Below, in pieces: positions 16,470 to 25,442 of a DNA stretch of 64,000 bases. The notes under the pieces are model-generated. The model did no database searches. It was given only the letters and a program-made list of their open reading frames with translations, and had not been told where the DNA came from. A program made the translations under genes and the position numbers. Numbering within the stretch: the stretch's first letter is position 1; each line of letters opens with the position of its first letter. The DNA is from Oscillospiraceae bacterium (GTDB taxonomy: Bacteria; Bacillota; Clostridia; Oscillospirales; Ruminococcaceae): NCBI GenBank assembly GCA_016296505.1, contig JAEDJD010000009.1:24718-88717 (forward strand). The letters are read 5' to 3'.

Positions 16470-18815
16470 ATGGTTCTTTGCAGTCAATGTAAGAAGCGCC
16501 CTGCCATTGTGTTTATCACATCTGTGCAGGGGACGGAAAAACGGAATGAGGGTCTGTGCCTTGCCTGTGCGAAAAAGATGAATATTCCGCAGGTCGCGGA
16601 GTATATGGAGCATATGGGCATCTCCGACGAGGATATTGAGCAGATGAGCGAACAAATGATGGATTTGCTCGATAATGAGGACGAGAATTTTGAAATGGGC
16701 GGCGCAAGTACCATGCCCGGCTTTTTGCAGAGGCTCTTTACCGATCAGCCCGTTACATCGGAGCAGGATCAGCCAAAGGATAAGTCGGATGATCATAAAG
16801 ACGCTGCGAAGGAAAAAGGCAGCGGCTTGTTCGGCAGATTCGGCGATAAATCCCGCGATAGTAAGGGCGAGGATCGGAAATCTAAGAAAAAAGATCGCAA
16901 AAAGGAACTCAAATACCTCGATAGCTATTGTACCAACCTCAGCAAGCGCGCGGAGGAAGGTAAAATGGATGGCGTCATCGGCAGAGATACCGAGATCGCT
17001 CGTGTGATTCAGATTCTCTCGCGCCGTCAGAAGAATAATCCCTGCTTGATCGGTGAACCGGGCGTCGGTAAAACGGCGGTCGCCGAGGGCATTGCGCTCC
17101 GGATTGCGTCCGGCAATGTACCGTTTCATCTCAAGGATAAGAAAATCTATCTGCTTGATATGACCGCATTGGTCGCCGGAACACAGTTCCGCGGTCAGTT
17201 CGAGAGCAGAGTGAAAGGCTTGGTTGAGGAGGTCAAGGAGCAGGGGAATATTATTCTGTTTATTGACGAGGTGCATAGTCTCGTCGGTGCAGGCGATTCC
17301 GAAGGCTCGATGAATGCTGCAAATATCCTCAAACCTGCGCTCTCCCGCGGTGAAGTGCAGGTGATCGGTGCGACAACCTTTACCGAATACCGCAAGTATA
17401 TCGAAAAGGATGGCGCCTTGGAACGCCGTTTTCAGCCTGTTAAGGTCGAAGAACCAACCATCGAGGATACCGTTGAGATTCTCAAGGGCGTTGCAAAATA
17501 TTATGAAGAATTCCATCGCGTGCATATTTCTCCGGCAATGTTGCGGCTCTGCACGGTGCTGTCCGAGCGCTATATCACTGACCGTTTCCTGCCGGATAAG
17601 GCAATTGATTTGCTTGACGAAAGCTGTGCCTATGTCAGTATCCGGCATCCGGAGCTGACAGAGCTTGACCGCCTGACAACCGAGATCGCCGAAAAACAGG
17701 CGCAGATTGAAGAAATTGAAGCCGATGAAAATCCGGATTATCAGAAATTGCAGGAGCGCAAGGGCGAAATGATTCATATGAAAGCTCGCTTTGATGAACT
17801 GACGGAGCATCCCGTCGAGGTTCATGTCGAGGCGAATGACCTTGCTCATGTCATCGAGATCTGGACCGGAATCCCTGCAAATAAAATCGAGGAAACAGAA
17901 TACGCGAAGCTGCGTGATCTCGAATCCCATTTGCAGGAGCATATCATCGGACAGGACGCGGCGATTGCTGCACTCGCAAAGGCGATCAAGCGCAGCCGGG
18001 TCCAGATGTCCGCACGCCGCCGACCGGCTTCCTTTATCTTTGTCGGTCCGACCGGCGTTGGAAAAACAGAGCTTGTCAAGGTGCTCTCAGATGAGATGTT
18101 TGATTCTACTGAACCGCTGATTCGGCTGGATATGACGGAATACATGGAAAAGCACGCTGTATCGCGTATGATTGGTTCGCCTCCGGGCTATGTCGGCTAT
18201 GACGAGGCTGGTCAGCTTACCGAAAAAGTGCGCCGTAGACCGTATTCTGTGATTCTCTTTGACGAGATCGAGAAAGCGCATCCGGATGTGATGAATCTGT
18301 TGCTTCAAATTCTCGACGAGGGTAAGATTGACGACGCACAAGGCAGAACGGTCAACTTTGAGAATACGATCATTGTTATGACCTCGAATGCCGGCAGCAC
18401 CGATAAATCAACAGGTGTAGGCTTCAACCGCACGGAGGAGGATATTTCTAAGGAAAAGGCGCTCAAAGCGCTCAAAGAATTCCTGCGTCCGGAATTTGTC
18501 GGCAGAGTCGATGAAATTATCGTCTTTAAGCCGCTGACGATTGAGGATCATGTGCGTATTGCAGACCTTATGCTGAAAGAAACTGCCGGTGCACTGTCTG
18601 AGCGCGGCATTCTGCTCGATTGGGATGAGGCTGCACTGAAAGCGGTTGCGGAAAAATCGCATGGTCATCGCTATGGCGCGCGCGATATTCGCCGTGTGCT
18701 GCGCGATGAGGTGGAAGACCCGATCGCGTCTATGATTGTTGACGCCGAGCTTCCGCTTAGACTGCTGCATATCCGTGGTACAGCGGATGGCATTCAGGTG
18801 GAATCGGAAACATAA
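16470..18815 (+). CDS. clpE: ClpE-type AAA+ unfoldase of Clp protease
   Basis: 781 residues. The N-terminus carries a four-cysteine zinc finger (C4, C7, C30, C33), the mark of ClpE, instead of the double Clp-N domain of ClpC. A ~110-residue charged linker follows, then D1 with Walker A GEPGVGKT (195-202), a short middle coiled coil (about 400-445), and D2 with Walker A GPTGVGKT (526-533). A VGF tripeptide ('STGVGFNRTEE') matches the ClpP-docking loop, so it should feed ClpP. In Bacillus the family is heat/stress regulated by CtsR; no CtsR site was seen here. It is transcribed alone and ends at a hairpin terminator. Confidence 0.93.
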   Translation: MVLCSQCKKRPAIVFITSVQGTEKRNEGLCLACAKKMNIPQVAEYMEHMGISDEDIEQMSEQMMDLLDNEDENFEMGGASTMPGFLQRLFTDQPVTSEQDQPKDKSDDHKDAAKEKGSGLFGRFGDKSRDSKGEDRKSKKKDRKKELKYLDSYCTNLSKRAEEGKMDGVIGRDTEIARVIQILSRRQKNNPCLIGEPGVGKTAVAEGIALRIASGNVPFHLKDKKIYLLDMTALVAGTQFRGQFESRVKGLVEEVKEQGNIILFIDEVHSLVGAGDSEGSMNAANILKPALSRGEVQVIGATTFTEYRKYIEKDGALERRFQPVKVEEPTIEDTVEILKGVAKYYEEFHRVHISPAMLRLCTVLSERYITDRFLPDKAIDLLDESCAYVSIRHPELTELDRLTTEIAEKQAQIEEIEADENPDYQKLQERKGEMIHMKARFDELTEHPVEVHVEANDLAHVIEIWTGIPANKIEETEYAKLRDLESHLQEHIIGQDAAIAALAKAIKRSRVQMSARRRPASFIFVGPTGVGKTELVKVLSDEMFDSTEPLIRLDMTEYMEKHAVSRMIGSPPGYVGYDEAGQLTEKVRRRPYSVILFDEIEKAHPDVMNLLLQILDEGKIDDAQGRTVNFENTIIVMTSNAGSTDKSTGVGFNRTEEDISKEKALKALKEFLRPEFVGRVDEIIVFKPLTIEDHVRIADLMLKETAGALSERGILLDWDEAALKAVAEKSHGHRYGARDIRRVLRDEVEDPIASMIVDAELPLRLLHIRGTADGIQVESET

Positions 18816-18820
18816 AATAA

Positions 18821-18849
18821 ACTCCGGCATCGTTTGCTGATGCCGGAGT
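18821..18849 (+). terminator. Hairpin downstream of clpE
   Basis: A perfect 11-bp stem, ACTCCGGCATC / GATGCCGGAGT, with a 7-base loop. The following ACGTTTATC is only weakly T-rich. The next 100 bases, up to the second terminator, hold nothing recognisable. Confidence 0.7.
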
Positions 18850-18947
18850 ACGTTTATCTGGACAGATAAGCAGCGAAAGCTTGCGCATATATGTGTACTG
18901 GCTCACGCGTTCGGAGGTGTTTTTCTCACGTTCAGATGTGTGTATAA

Positions 18948-18984
18948 AAAAAGCAGATGCAGAAAATTCCCGCATCTGCTTTTT
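18948..18984. terminator. Bidirectional terminator between clpE and gdhA
   Basis: AAAAAGCAGATGC (18948-18960) and GCATCTGCTTTTT (18972-18984) form a 13-bp symmetrical stem with terminal A/T tracts on both strands. It serves the convergent clpE and gdhA genes. Confidence 0.9.
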
Positions 18985-19004
18985 ATTATGTGATTGGAAC
19001 TGAA

Positions 19005-20360
19005 TCAGACGCAGCCCTGTGCCTTCATCGCCTCAGCAACCTTCAGGAAGCCTGCGATATTTGCGCCGGCAACGAGGTCGTCGCCCAGACCGTATTCGTT
19101 TGCAGCGTCAATGCTTGCCTTGAAGATGTTAGCCATGATGCCCTTGAGCTTCTCATCGACTTCCTCGGAAGTCCAGTTGTAACGCATAGAGTTCTGGGAC
19201 ATTTCCAGACCGGAAACAGCCACGCCGCCTGCGTTGACAGCCTTGGAAGGTGCAACGATTACGCCTGCTTCTTTCAGCAGCGCAATTGCTTCGTTGGTGG
19301 TAGGCATATTTGCAACTTCAACGTAATACTTTACGCCGTTTTCAATGATCTTCTTTGCTTCCTCAACGCCAACCTCGTTCTGCGTTGCGCACGGCATCAG
19401 AATGTCAGCCTTGACGCCCCACGGCTTCTCGCCCTTGAAGAACTTTGCAGACGGGAACTTGTCAGCGTAGTCCTCAGCGCGGTTGCGGCAGGACGCTCTC
19501 ATATCGAGCAGGAAGTTGATCTTCTCCTCGGTGTCGATGCCGTCCTCGTCGTAGATGTAGCCGTCCGGACCGGAAATGGTAACAACCTTACCGCCCAGCT
19601 CGGTGACTTTCTTGATCGTACCCCATGCAACATTACCGAAACCGGAAACTGCAAAGGTCTTGCCCTTGATATCATCCTTGAAATAGTCGAGCATATTCTG
19701 GACATAGTAGACAGCACCGTAGCCGGTTGCTTCCGGACGAATCAGAGAACCGCCGTAGGAGAGTCCCTTACCGGTCAGAACGCCGGTAAATTCGTTCTGG
19801 AGTCTCTTATACTGACCAAACAGATAGCCGATTTCACGTGCGCCAACGCCGATATCACCAGCCGGAACGTCGAGGTTCGGACCGATATGACGATACAGCT
19901 CAGTCATAAAGCTCTGGCAGAAACGCATTACCTCTGCGTCGGACTTGCCCTGCGGATCGAAGTCAGAACCGCCCTTGCCGCCGCCCATCGGGAGAGAGGT
20001 CAGGGAGTTCTTAAAGGTCTGCTCAAAGCCAAGGAACTTGATGATGCCGATATAAACATTCTTTGCAAAGCGAAGACCACCCTTATACGGTCCGATTGCA
20101 GAGTTGAACTGGACACGGAAACCACGGTTGACCTGCAGCTTGCCGTTGTCGTCGATCCACGGCACGCGGAAGATGATCTGGCGCTCCGGCTCGCACATTC
20201 TTTCGATGACGCCAGCTTCTACGAGGTCAGGTCTCTTTTCAACAACAGGCTCGAGCGTGCCGAGCACTTCAGCAACGGTCTGGAGAAACTCCGGCTCGTT
20301 CTGATTGCGCTTTTCAACCTGCTCGTAGACCGATTTGAGGTAAGCATTCTTCAGTTCCAT
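19005..20360 (-). CDS. gdhA: NADP-type glutamate dehydrogenase
   Basis: 451 residues, hexameric family-I glutamate dehydrogenase that aminates 2-oxoglutarate with ammonia and NAD(P)H. It has 'GPYKGGLRF', the catalytic-lysine motif 'PMGGGKGG', the Rossmann segment 'FAVSGFGNVAWG' and 'VPAGDIGVGAREIG'. Start ATG 20360 has AAGGAG 9 bases upstream; a longer frame beginning 51 bases earlier lacks a ribosome site and would overlap the promoter -10. It is monocistronic between a terminator and the candidate sRNA region, and is a main ammonium-assimilation enzyme in rumen and gut clostridia. Confidence 0.97.
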   Translation of the reverse strand: MELKNAYLKSVYEQVEKRNQNEPEFLQTVAEVLGTLEPVVEKRPDLVEAGVIERMCEPERQIIFRVPWIDDNGKLQVNRGFRVQFNSAIGPYKGGLRFAKNVYIGIIKFLGFEQTFKNSLTSLPMGGGKGGSDFDPQGKSDAEVMRFCQSFMTELYRHIGPNLDVPAGDIGVGAREIGYLFGQYKRLQNEFTGVLTGKGLSYGGSLIRPEATGYGAVYYVQNMLDYFKDDIKGKTFAVSGFGNVAWGTIKKVTELGGKVVTISGPDGYIYDEDGIDTEEKINFLLDMRASCRNRAEDYADKFPSAKFFKGEKPWGVKADILMPCATQNEVGVEEAKKIIENGVKYYVEVANMPTTNEAIALLKEAGVIVAPSKAVNAGGVAVSGLEMSQNSMRYNWTSEEVDEKLKGIMANIFKASIDAANEYGLGDDLVAGANIAGFLKVAEAMKAQGCV

Positions 20361-20412
20361 AACACTAATCTCCTTATAAATAAGTTCAGGACGTTCATTT
20401 GTCCACTTCATA

Positions 20413-20440
20413 ATTATACTCTATTTTGCGCACTTTGAAA
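20413..20440 (-). promoter_or_regulatory. Candidate gdhA promoter
   Basis: On the minus strand TTTCAA (20440-20435), 16-base spacer, TATAAT (20418-20413), about 50 bases before the gdhA start. The -10 is perfect, the -35 weak. 20441-20799 is AT-rich and shows no gene. Confidence 0.5.
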
Positions 20441-20799
20441 ATGTTCTATGATATCCTATATAAAATTGAAATATTCGCAGTATTTGCGTGATTATCGCGC
20501 ATTTATCATGTCGAACTGTCATATTGTCATCTGAAATAATGTGAACAAATAATGAATATCGTTAAAAACAAGACGAACTGTATTCCTCAGTGATACAACT
20601 GCAAATCTGAGTCGGTCAATTTATCTCCAAAATAAGAAAAATAGCGCTTTTGAATTCTGTGGGCATATCTGACATCGCATGGAAACGCGTTTAAGATGTT
20701 TATTATAAATGTATATGACGATGTATTGGGCGAATTGCGCTTAATATTTCTGAATGTTGCGACATTCTTATATAAAATGCTGAAAATGAAGTGAACAGA

Positions 20800-20828
20800 T
20801 TGACAAAGCCTTGTGAAACATATATAAT
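20800..20828 (+). promoter_or_regulatory. Perfect sigma-70 promoter of the orphan RNA
   Basis: TTGACA (20800-20805), 17-base spacer, TATAAT (20823-20828): consensus at every position. It points away from gdhA and into a region with no protein gene. Confidence 0.85.
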
Positions 20829-20834
20829 ATATAT

Positions 20835-20949
20835 AGTTTTCACCAACAGATCGGTGCGAGAATCCGGCATATCTTTGTCGGTGCACAGATTTGCTTATGG
20901 TAACCTCTTTCCTTCATACAGGATGGCGCAACCGCCATCCCATTTTTTT
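20835..20949 (+). ncRNA. Candidate small RNA of about 115 nt, unassigned family
   Basis: Transcription from the promoter above should start near 20835. It would end at a strong intrinsic terminator: GGATGGCG (20921-20928), CAAC loop, CGCCATCC (20933-20940), then CATTTTTTT. No ORF with a ribosome site lies within. Internal pairings are possible: CACC/GGTG near 20841-20856, and GTGC...GCAC enclosing CCG/CGG at 20854-20886. The sequence does not match 6S, SRP, tmRNA, RNase P or any riboswitch core I can recall. Boundaries are inferred from the promoter and terminator. No gene lies downstream on this strand, so it is not a leader. Confidence 0.6.
20921..20949 (+). terminator. Intrinsic terminator of the orphan RNA
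   Basis: An 8-bp GC-rich stem with a CAAC tetraloop followed by C, A and seven T residues (20943-20949). Confidence 0.88.
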
Positions 20950-20972
20950 GTCATGAAATACCGGTAAAGAAT

Positions 20973-21006
20973 AGCCGCAGAATCACAAAAAACTTGATTC
21001 TGCGGC
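20973..21006. terminator. Terminator at the end of the polyamine operon
   Basis: GCCGCAGAATCA (20973-20984) and TGATTCTGCGGC (20995-21006) form a 12-bp stem, with ATTTTTG after it on the plus strand and TATTCTTT after it on the minus strand. It lies just past the aguA stop and can act in both directions. Confidence 0.8.
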
Positions 21007-21018
21007 ATTTTTGTTGAT

Positions 21019-22107
21019 TCAGGGAAGCTGCTGCGTGACGCAGTGAATATTGCCGCCGCCGAGTAAAATGGCGCGTGCCGGAATCGGCAGCACTTCACGC
21101 GCTGGAAAGCATTCGCGTAAAATCTCGCAGGCGCGCGCGTCATCTTCTTTGTAGACGCCGCCGAACTGCGGTACGAGTACGCAGTCGTTCCCGATATAGA
21201 AGTTGACGTAGGACGCGGCAAGGCGCTCATTTGGTTCGCGCGTATCCTCTCCCGCTGCAAAATCATATTCCTCGCATTCCTCGGCGGTGACGCATACGGG
21301 AATATGCGGAACAGGCAGCTTTGTAATTTGGAGTTTTCTGCCTTTGGCGTCGGTTTCTTGCGATAATACGTCGAAATCTGCTTGCGACATTGCATATTGC
21401 GGATCGTCGGGATTTTCGCACCATGCAAGGACAATTTTTCCCGGTTCTGTGAATGCGGCGATATTGTCGATGTGCTCGTTGGTTTCGTCATTATATATGC
21501 CGAACGGAATCCATATCACCTTTTCTGCACCGAGATATTCCAGCAGATAAGCGGTGATTTGTTCTTTATCAAGCTTCGGATTGCGTCCGCGGCTGAGCAG
21601 ACAGGCTTCCGTTACGAGAACCGTGCCTTCGCCGTCGCAGTGAATTGCGCCGCCCTCCAGCACAAACGGTCTTGCATTATAGCAGGGCAGAGATAATACG
21701 CGGCAGATTTCATCCGCAGCGGCGTCATCCTTCTGATAATCGGCATACAGCCCGTCAAAATCGCCGCCCCATGCGTTGAATTGCCACGAGATACCGCGTA
21801 CCTCTCCGGCATGATTCCGGACGAAAGTTGGAGCGACATCACGCGCCCATGCGTCGTCGGTATCAATATGCAGCAGCTCGACCGACGCTGGAAGCAGTTT
21901 CCGTGCGGTTTCTGCTGTTTTCTCGCTGACAAGCATATAGACCTGCTCGCATTGTGAGAGCCGCGCCGCAATGGCTGCAAACGCCTGCTGTGCGGCAGAC
22001 GCGTCCCTGCCCCATGAGCCGGCGCGTTCCGGAAAAATGAGAATTGTGCCGCGATGCGGTTCAAATTCGGCAGGCATATGAAAGCCGTCCTGCTTGGGTG
22101 TATTCAT
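21019..22107 (-). CDS. aguA: Agmatine deiminase
   Basis: 362 residues, usual length. It converts agmatine to N-carbamoylputrescine and ammonia. It belongs to the guanidino-modifying (peptidyl-arginine deiminase-like) fold: 'MPAEFEPHRGTILIFPERAGSWG' region at the N-terminus, 'LEGGAIHCDGEGT', 'NEHIDNIAAF', and catalytic Cys356 in 'GGGNIHCVTQQ' close to the C-terminus. Start ATG 22107 sits behind GGAGTAACC. It is the last gene of the polyamine operon. The expected next enzyme, N-carbamoylputrescine amidase (AguB), is not in the window. Confidence 0.93.
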   Translation of the reverse strand: MNTPKQDGFHMPAEFEPHRGTILIFPERAGSWGRDASAAQQAFAAIAARLSQCEQVYMLVSEKTAETARKLLPASVELLHIDTDDAWARDVAPTFVRNHAGEVRGISWQFNAWGGDFDGLYADYQKDDAAADEICRVLSLPCYNARPFVLEGGAIHCDGEGTVLVTEACLLSRGRNPKLDKEQITAYLLEYLGAEKVIWIPFGIYNDETNEHIDNIAAFTEPGKIVLAWCENPDDPQYAMSQADFDVLSQETDAKGRKLQITKLPVPHIPVCVTAEECEEYDFAAGEDTREPNERLAASYVNFYIGNDCVLVPQFGGVYKEDDARACEILRECFPAREVLPIPARAILLGGGNIHCVTQQLP

Positions 22108-22112
22108 TGGGG

Positions 22113-22496
22113 TTACTCCTTCTCCGATAGAAAGCACGGATGCGGCAAACGGATGAAACCGCCGCGCGTGGTCAGCGTCAGGTGTATGTCGGCAGACTGC
22201 GGCAGAACCGCCGGTTCGGAGATGATGCCGTCCATTGTGCATACATAGACGGCTGCAATATCATCCTCTAGCTCCATTGTCACGGTTTCGCCGTTCCTGA
22301 TGCGGATCCCGAGCGCGTCAAGCTGTTCGACAGCAATTGTCGGGCGCGCATGACCGGTCGCATCCATTTTCGCTTCGGTATACTTCTGAAAGCGCGCAGG
22401 CATCTGATTGATGATATCCGCGGAAATGATCCAGTAGGGCAGCATACAGCCTGCGAGTTTGCCCTTCCGCGTGACAGTCAGCGTTCGCATCTGCAC
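22113..22496 (-). CDS. Hypothetical protein in polyamine operon, 127 residues
   Basis: A soluble protein with beta-rich content ('RIRNGETVTMELEDDIAAVYV') and no signal peptide. The family is not recognised. A GTG at 22496 abuts the stop of the SseB-like gene and an ATG at 22490 is an alternative start. It ends 5 bases before the aguA start, so it is co-transcribed with polyamine genes. A structural or regulatory role is a guess only. Confidence 0.6.
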   Translation of the reverse strand: MQMRTLTVTRKGKLAGCMLPYWIISADIINQMPARFQKYTEAKMDATGHARPTIAVEQLDALGIRIRNGETVTMELEDDIAAVYVCTMDGIISEPAVLPQSADIHLTLTTRGGFIRLPHPCFLSEKE

Positions 22497-22970
22497 TTAT
22501 TCGAGGTGCGACTTCATTTTCAGGATGATTTCCGCAGATTCTTTTGGAATCAGCATTGCCTCGGTGAATGCGTCCAGCACCAGACCGTTTACTGTGTCCA
22601 TGCGGAGCGCCATCCGGATGCACTGGACAGCCGGAAGCGTCAGCATGGAAAACTGCTGCGCATATTCAGATCTGATTTGCTGTCTGTTGGAGAAAACCGG
22701 CAGGAATATGCCGTCCTCGCTTTGCAGCAGATCGGGCGTGAATGAAATATCATCGCTTGGCGTGATGGGCGTGCTTTGATCTGCATTGCGGATTTTCTCC
22801 GCGTCCTCATCGCTGACTTTCAGCCGGACGGGGACGATCACCTCGGAATCACGCAGACAGGAAAGCACCGGCATCAGCGTTTGCGGATCCTGTTTTGTGA
22901 GGAATGTATGCTTGAGATGACGGAGCAGATTGCCGTTTTCCAATGCTTTTTTTGAGATTTTCTGTTCCAT
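22497..22970 (-). CDS. SseB N-terminal-domain protein
   Basis: 157 residues with the SseB-type pattern '...LLQSEDGIFLPVFSNRQQI...' and 'NGLVLDAFTEAMLIPKE'. It shares this with the longer SseB-like protein at 571-1296 ('PDGDIFIPFFTSYRSLQQF'). It starts at ATG 22970 behind GGAAGGAAG, between nspC and an unknown gene. Its presence in a polyamine operon is unusual. Function unknown. Confidence 0.65.
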   Translation of the reverse strand: MEQKISKKALENGNLLRHLKHTFLTKQDPQTLMPVLSCLRDSEVIVPVRLKVSDEDAEKIRNADQSTPITPSDDISFTPDLLQSEDGIFLPVFSNRQQIRSEYAQQFSMLTLPAVQCIRMALRMDTVNGLVLDAFTEAMLIPKESAEIILKMKSHLE

Positions 22971-23016
22971 AATAAATGCTTCCTTCCTGTGGATGATTGT
23001 CTGATATTTTGGATTT

Positions 23017-24144
23017 TCAGGAAAGACGACGCTTGAAGTCCTGATAATCGAACTGCCGGATCATCTCACAGCTGCCGTCCGGACGCTGCAGCGCAATCGC
23101 CGGAAGCGGCATTCCGTTGAATGTATTATTTTTCACCATTGAATAAATTGCCATATCGCAGAATATCAGACGGTCGCCGATTTTGATTTCGCGGTCAAAG
23201 CTATAATCCCCGATGATATCTCCGGCAAGGCAGGTGCGAGCGGAAAGCCGATAGGGGTATGCTTTTTCGCCCCATTCGCCGGCGTCCGTCAGCGGCGGAC
23301 GATAGGGCATTTCCAGAACATCCGGCATATGACAAGCCGCGGACGCGTCGAGAATCAAAATTTTGATATCGTTTTCAACAATGTCCATGACCGTTGTATC
23401 GAGCCATCCGGCATTCAGTGCGATCGCTTCGCCGGGTTCAAGATAAACCTCGACGCCATATGTTTCACGTATGCGCAGAATAAGCTGTTTCAGCGCAGAT
23501 ACGTCATAATCCTCGCGTGTGATATGATGTCCGCCGCCGAGATTCAGCCATTTCATCTGCTTCAGGTATTCGCCGAATTTTTCCTCAAATGCGGCAAATG
23601 TCGTGATGAGATCATCTGCATTCTGTTCGCAGAGCGTATGGAAATGCAGTCCATCAACGCCGTTCAGCAGCTCCGGATGAAAATTCGCTTTTGTAACGCC
23701 AAGCCGTGAGCCTTTCGCACAGGGATCATAGATTGCGTGATCTCCCTGCGTAGAGCATTCCGGATTGACGCGGATGCCGACGCTGACAGCCGCCTGCTCC
23801 CATACGGGGCGGTATAATTCAAGCTGATTGAACGAATTGAAGCTGATATGATCACATATTCTGCATAGCTCTGCGAATTCTTCCGGATCGTATGCCGGAG
23901 AAAAAACATGGTTTTCCTTGCGAAATTCCTCTGCGCCGAGCTTTGCTTCAAAGAGTCCGCTTGCCGTTACGCCGCTGAGATACTGCGCGATCAGCGGATA
24001 GACCGCAAAGCACGAGAACGCTTTCTGTGCAAGGAGAATATGAGCGCCGGTTTCCTGCTCGATATCGTGCAAAAGCTCCAGATTGCTCCGGAGCTTTGCC
24101 TCGTCAATGATATAGCAGGGCGTTGGCAGATCGAGCCGCCGCAT
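23017..24144 (-). CDS. nspC: Carboxynorspermidine/carboxyspermidine decarboxylase
   Basis: 375 residues, PLP enzyme of the alanine-racemase fold (diaminopimelate decarboxylase relatives). It decarboxylates carboxy(nor)spermidine to (nor)spermidine. The PLP lysine is K41 in 'ILLAQKAFSCFAVYP'. Other signatures are 'GLHFHTLCEQ', 'NLGGGHHITREDYD' and 'YLEPGEA'. The ATG at 24144 overlaps the last base of the preceding dehydrogenase stop (TAATG), as in most CASDH-NspC pairs. Final step of the alternative spermidine pathway. Confidence 0.95.
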   Translation of the reverse strand: MRRLDLPTPCYIIDEAKLRSNLELLHDIEQETGAHILLAQKAFSCFAVYPLIAQYLSGVTASGLFEAKLGAEEFRKENHVFSPAYDPEEFAELCRICDHISFNSFNQLELYRPVWEQAAVSVGIRVNPECSTQGDHAIYDPCAKGSRLGVTKANFHPELLNGVDGLHFHTLCEQNADDLITTFAAFEEKFGEYLKQMKWLNLGGGHHITREDYDVSALKQLILRIRETYGVEVYLEPGEAIALNAGWLDTTVMDIVENDIKILILDASAACHMPDVLEMPYRPPLTDAGEWGEKAYPYRLSARTCLAGDIIGDYSFDREIKIGDRLIFCDMAIYSMVKNNTFNGMPLPAIALQRPDGSCEMIRQFDYQDFKRRLS

Positions 24145-25409
24145 TATTCCACCGTCTGCGGGTTTTCATCGACAACCCACGGCAAGCCCCATTGATTGAG
24201 CATATCCATGAACGGATCCGGATCGAATTCCTCGATTGTGCGAGCGCCTGCATTGCGCCATGTGCCGTTTGCGACAAGCGCCGCACCGATCATTGCCGGA
24301 ACGCCTGTGGTATAGGAAATTGCCTGCGAGCCTAGCTCTCGATAGCATTCCTGATGATCGCAGACATTATAAATATAGATGGTTTTCTCCTTGCCGTCCT
24401 TGACGCCGGTGAAGATGCAGCCGATATTCGTCTTGCCGACGGTGCGCGGACCGAGTGAAGCCGGATCCGGCAGCAGCGCTTTCAAGAATTGAATCGGAAC
24501 GATTTCAGTGCCGTTGAAATGGATCGGCGTCGTCGAGAGCATACCTACATTTTCCAGACATTGCATATGGGTGAGATAGCTCTGTCCGAACGTCATGAAG
24601 AAACGGATGCGCTTGACATTCGGAATATTCTTAGCAAGCGATTCGATTTCCTCATGGTGCAGCAGATACATATCCTTCTGACCGACCTGCGGGAAATCAT
24701 ATACGCGCTTGATCTCCATGGGCTTTGTTTCAACCCAGTGACCGTTCTCCCAATAGGAGCCGTTTGCGGAGACCTCGCGGAGATTGATTTCAGGATTGAA
24801 ATTTGTTGCGAACGGATAGCCGTGATCGCCGCCGTTGCAGTCGAGGATGTCGATATAGTGGATTTCATCAAAGTAGTGCTTCAAAGCATATGCGGTGAAA
24901 ACAGAGGTCACGCCCGGATCGAAACCGGAGCCGCAGAGTGCGGTCAGACCGGCTTTTTCAAACTGTTCGTGATATGCCCACTGCCACGAATAATCAAAAT
25001 ATGCGGTGAAGCCAAGCTCCTTGCAGCGCTTTTCATAGATTGCACGCCATTCCGGATCGTCCGTATCTTCCGGCTCGTAGTTTGCGGTGTCGATATAATG
25101 CACGCCGCCCTCCAGACAAGCCTGCATGATGGTCAGATCCTGATAGGGGAGTGCGAGATTCAGCACGGCGTCCGGCTGATAGGAACGAATCAGCGCAAGG
25201 ACTGCATCCTTGTTATCCGCGTCGATCGCCGCGGTTGTAATGACGGTTTTCGATTTGCCTTCCGCTTCGATTTTTGCTTTCAGCGCGTCGCACTTGGAAA
25301 CAGTACGGCTTGCGATGCAGATTTCGCTGAACATTGCGTCGTTCTGGCAGCATTTCTGGATTGCAACGGATGCGACGCCGCCGCAGCCGATGATTAAGAC
25401 TCTGCTCAT
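24144..25409 (-). CDS. Carboxynorspermidine synthase (saccharopine dehydrogenase family)
   Basis: 421 residues. It reductively condenses aspartate semialdehyde with putrescine (or diaminopropane) using NADPH to give carboxyspermidine. The N-terminal Rossmann motif is 'VLIIGCGGVASVAIQ', followed by 'TANYEPEDTDDPEW', 'GSGFDPGVTSVF' and a C-terminal 'QWGLPWVVDENP', typical of CASDH proteins. Start ATG 25409 (MSRVLI) has GGAG 10 bases upstream; an in-frame ATG nine bases earlier is too close to that site. One-base overlap with nspC. Confidence 0.93.
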   Translation of the reverse strand: MSRVLIIGCGGVASVAIQKCCQNDAMFSEICIASRTVSKCDALKAKIEAEGKSKTVITTAAIDADNKDAVLALIRSYQPDAVLNLALPYQDLTIMQACLEGGVHYIDTANYEPEDTDDPEWRAIYEKRCKELGFTAYFDYSWQWAYHEQFEKAGLTALCGSGFDPGVTSVFTAYALKHYFDEIHYIDILDCNGGDHGYPFATNFNPEINLREVSANGSYWENGHWVETKPMEIKRVYDFPQVGQKDMYLLHHEEIESLAKNIPNVKRIRFFMTFGQSYLTHMQCLENVGMLSTTPIHFNGTEIVPIQFLKALLPDPASLGPRTVGKTNIGCIFTGVKDGKEKTIYIYNVCDHQECYRELGSQAISYTTGVPAMIGAALVANGTWRNAGARTIEEFDPDPFMDMLNQWGLPWVVDENPQTVE

Positions 25410-25442
25410 AATAATCATTCTCCTTTATGAAATCTTAGATAA

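Noticed and set aside
16416..17942. Long minus-strand frame opposite clpE
   Set aside because: clpE motifs are unequivocal; the antisense frame has low-information sequence and no start signal.
18957..20438. Long plus-strand frame opposite gdhA
   Set aside because: It mirrors gdhA, begins inside the terminator hairpin and has no protein motif.
20835..20949. Known riboswitch or 6S/SRP RNA
   Set aside because: None of the core motifs I can recall matched, and there is no downstream gene for a riboswitch to control.
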